A DNA stretch of 51,348 nt from Ruminococcus sp. (GTDB taxonomy: Bacteria > Bacillota > Clostridia > Oscillospirales > Ruminococcaceae), in assembly GCA_019417865.1 (NCBI GenBank), contig DYCW01000432.1:1-51348 (forward strand), given 5' to 3'. Positions within the stretch are counted from its first letter, which is position 1. Every line of letters starts with the position of its first letter. The notes beneath the pieces are model-generated. The model had not been told where the DNA came from. It saw nothing but the letters and a program-made list of their open reading frames with translations, and searched no databases. Position numbers and translations under genes: made by a program. Shown here one piece after another: positions 51,257-51,348 of the stretch.

Positions 51257-51282
51257 GGCATAGCCGGAAAGGAAGGAAAGCA

Positions 51283-51348
51283 ATGAGAAAAAAGATTGCG
51301 AAATATGGATTGACTGCGAGTGCAGCAGCACTGGCAGGCGTACTTAGC
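51283..51348 (+). CDS. Start of a secreted protein gene (3' truncated by window edge)
   Basis: ATG 51283 with SD GGAAGGAAAG. The 22 visible residues, MRKKIAKYGLTASAAALAGV and two more, form the basic N-region and Ala-rich core of a signal peptide. Nothing can be said of the mature protein. Confidence 0.7.
   Translation, partial: MRKKIAKYGLTASAAALAGVLS

Overview
The window looks like a chromosomal segment of a Ruminococcus-type member of the Oscillospiraceae (Bacillota). Gene orders are clostridial (topA-trmFO-plsX-rnc-smc-ftsY, infC-rpmI-rplT, aroQ-pepP-...-efp). SD sequences and sigma-A type promoters (TTGACA / TATAAT) are strong. There is a sporulation gene (spoIIR), an Nfn-type transhydrogenase of anaerobes, and a secreted leucine-rich-repeat protein ending in a type I dockerin, the mark of cellulosome-forming ruminococci. 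I cannot name the species.

Layout. 1-4.5 kb: the end of a truncated gene, then a plus-strand operon of a lipoprotein, a YcxB-like membrane protein, lepA, a zinc-ribbon membrane protein and hemW. 4.6-7.8 kb: a minus-strand block with two transcription units: TPR protein / 55-aa membrane protein / NUDIX, and flavin reductase / AT-rich orphan. 8.1-10.2 kb: a sialate O-acetylesterase-like enzyme, a terminator overlapping a cluster of DnaA-box-like nonamers, and a small membrane protein. 10.3-16.4 kb: rlmB, a 1144-aa protein that looks like a catalytically dead P-type ATPase behind a long disordered repeat region, and an LCP (LytR-CpsA-Psr) protein, also with tandem repeats. 16.5-20.8 kb: spoIIR, infC-rpmI-rplT with an attenuator leader and an apparent AUC start for IF-3, a TrmH-family methylase and dprA. 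21-33 kb: topA, trmFO, plsX, rnc, an Elp3-like radical SAM protein, smc, ftsY and rdgB, mostly coupled by overlapping stops and starts. 33-41.8 kb: yhbY, nadD, yqeK, a second LCP protein, rsfS, leuS, rpsU (57 aa, with a structured leader), a YqeG-type phosphatase, aroQ and pepP.

The region 41.8-47.5 kb is accessory. It sits between pepP and efp, which are normally adjacent. It holds a CbrC-like protein, a decayed lipoprotein gene, a CapA-family lipoprotein whose promoter and signal peptide are a 472-bp-offset duplicate of the decayed gene's, the dockerin protein, and a complete IS605-type element (tnpA, tnpB, end hairpins, likely omega RNA) placed exactly after the dockerin stop codon. After efp come a CD1247-like acidic zinc-ribbon protein and nfnA-nfnB (ferredoxin:NADP oxidoreductase), with a hairpin between the SD and start of nfnB. 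The window ends inside a new secreted-protein gene.

Most of the segment is housekeeping: translation, ribosome assembly, chromosome segregation, protein targeting, envelope polymer attachment. The less expected signals are the pseudo-P-ATPase/LCP pair, the infC and rpsU leaders, the DnaA-box cluster, the hairpin-bridged nfnB start, and the layered insertion between pepP and efp. No tRNA, rRNA or CRISPR array was seen.
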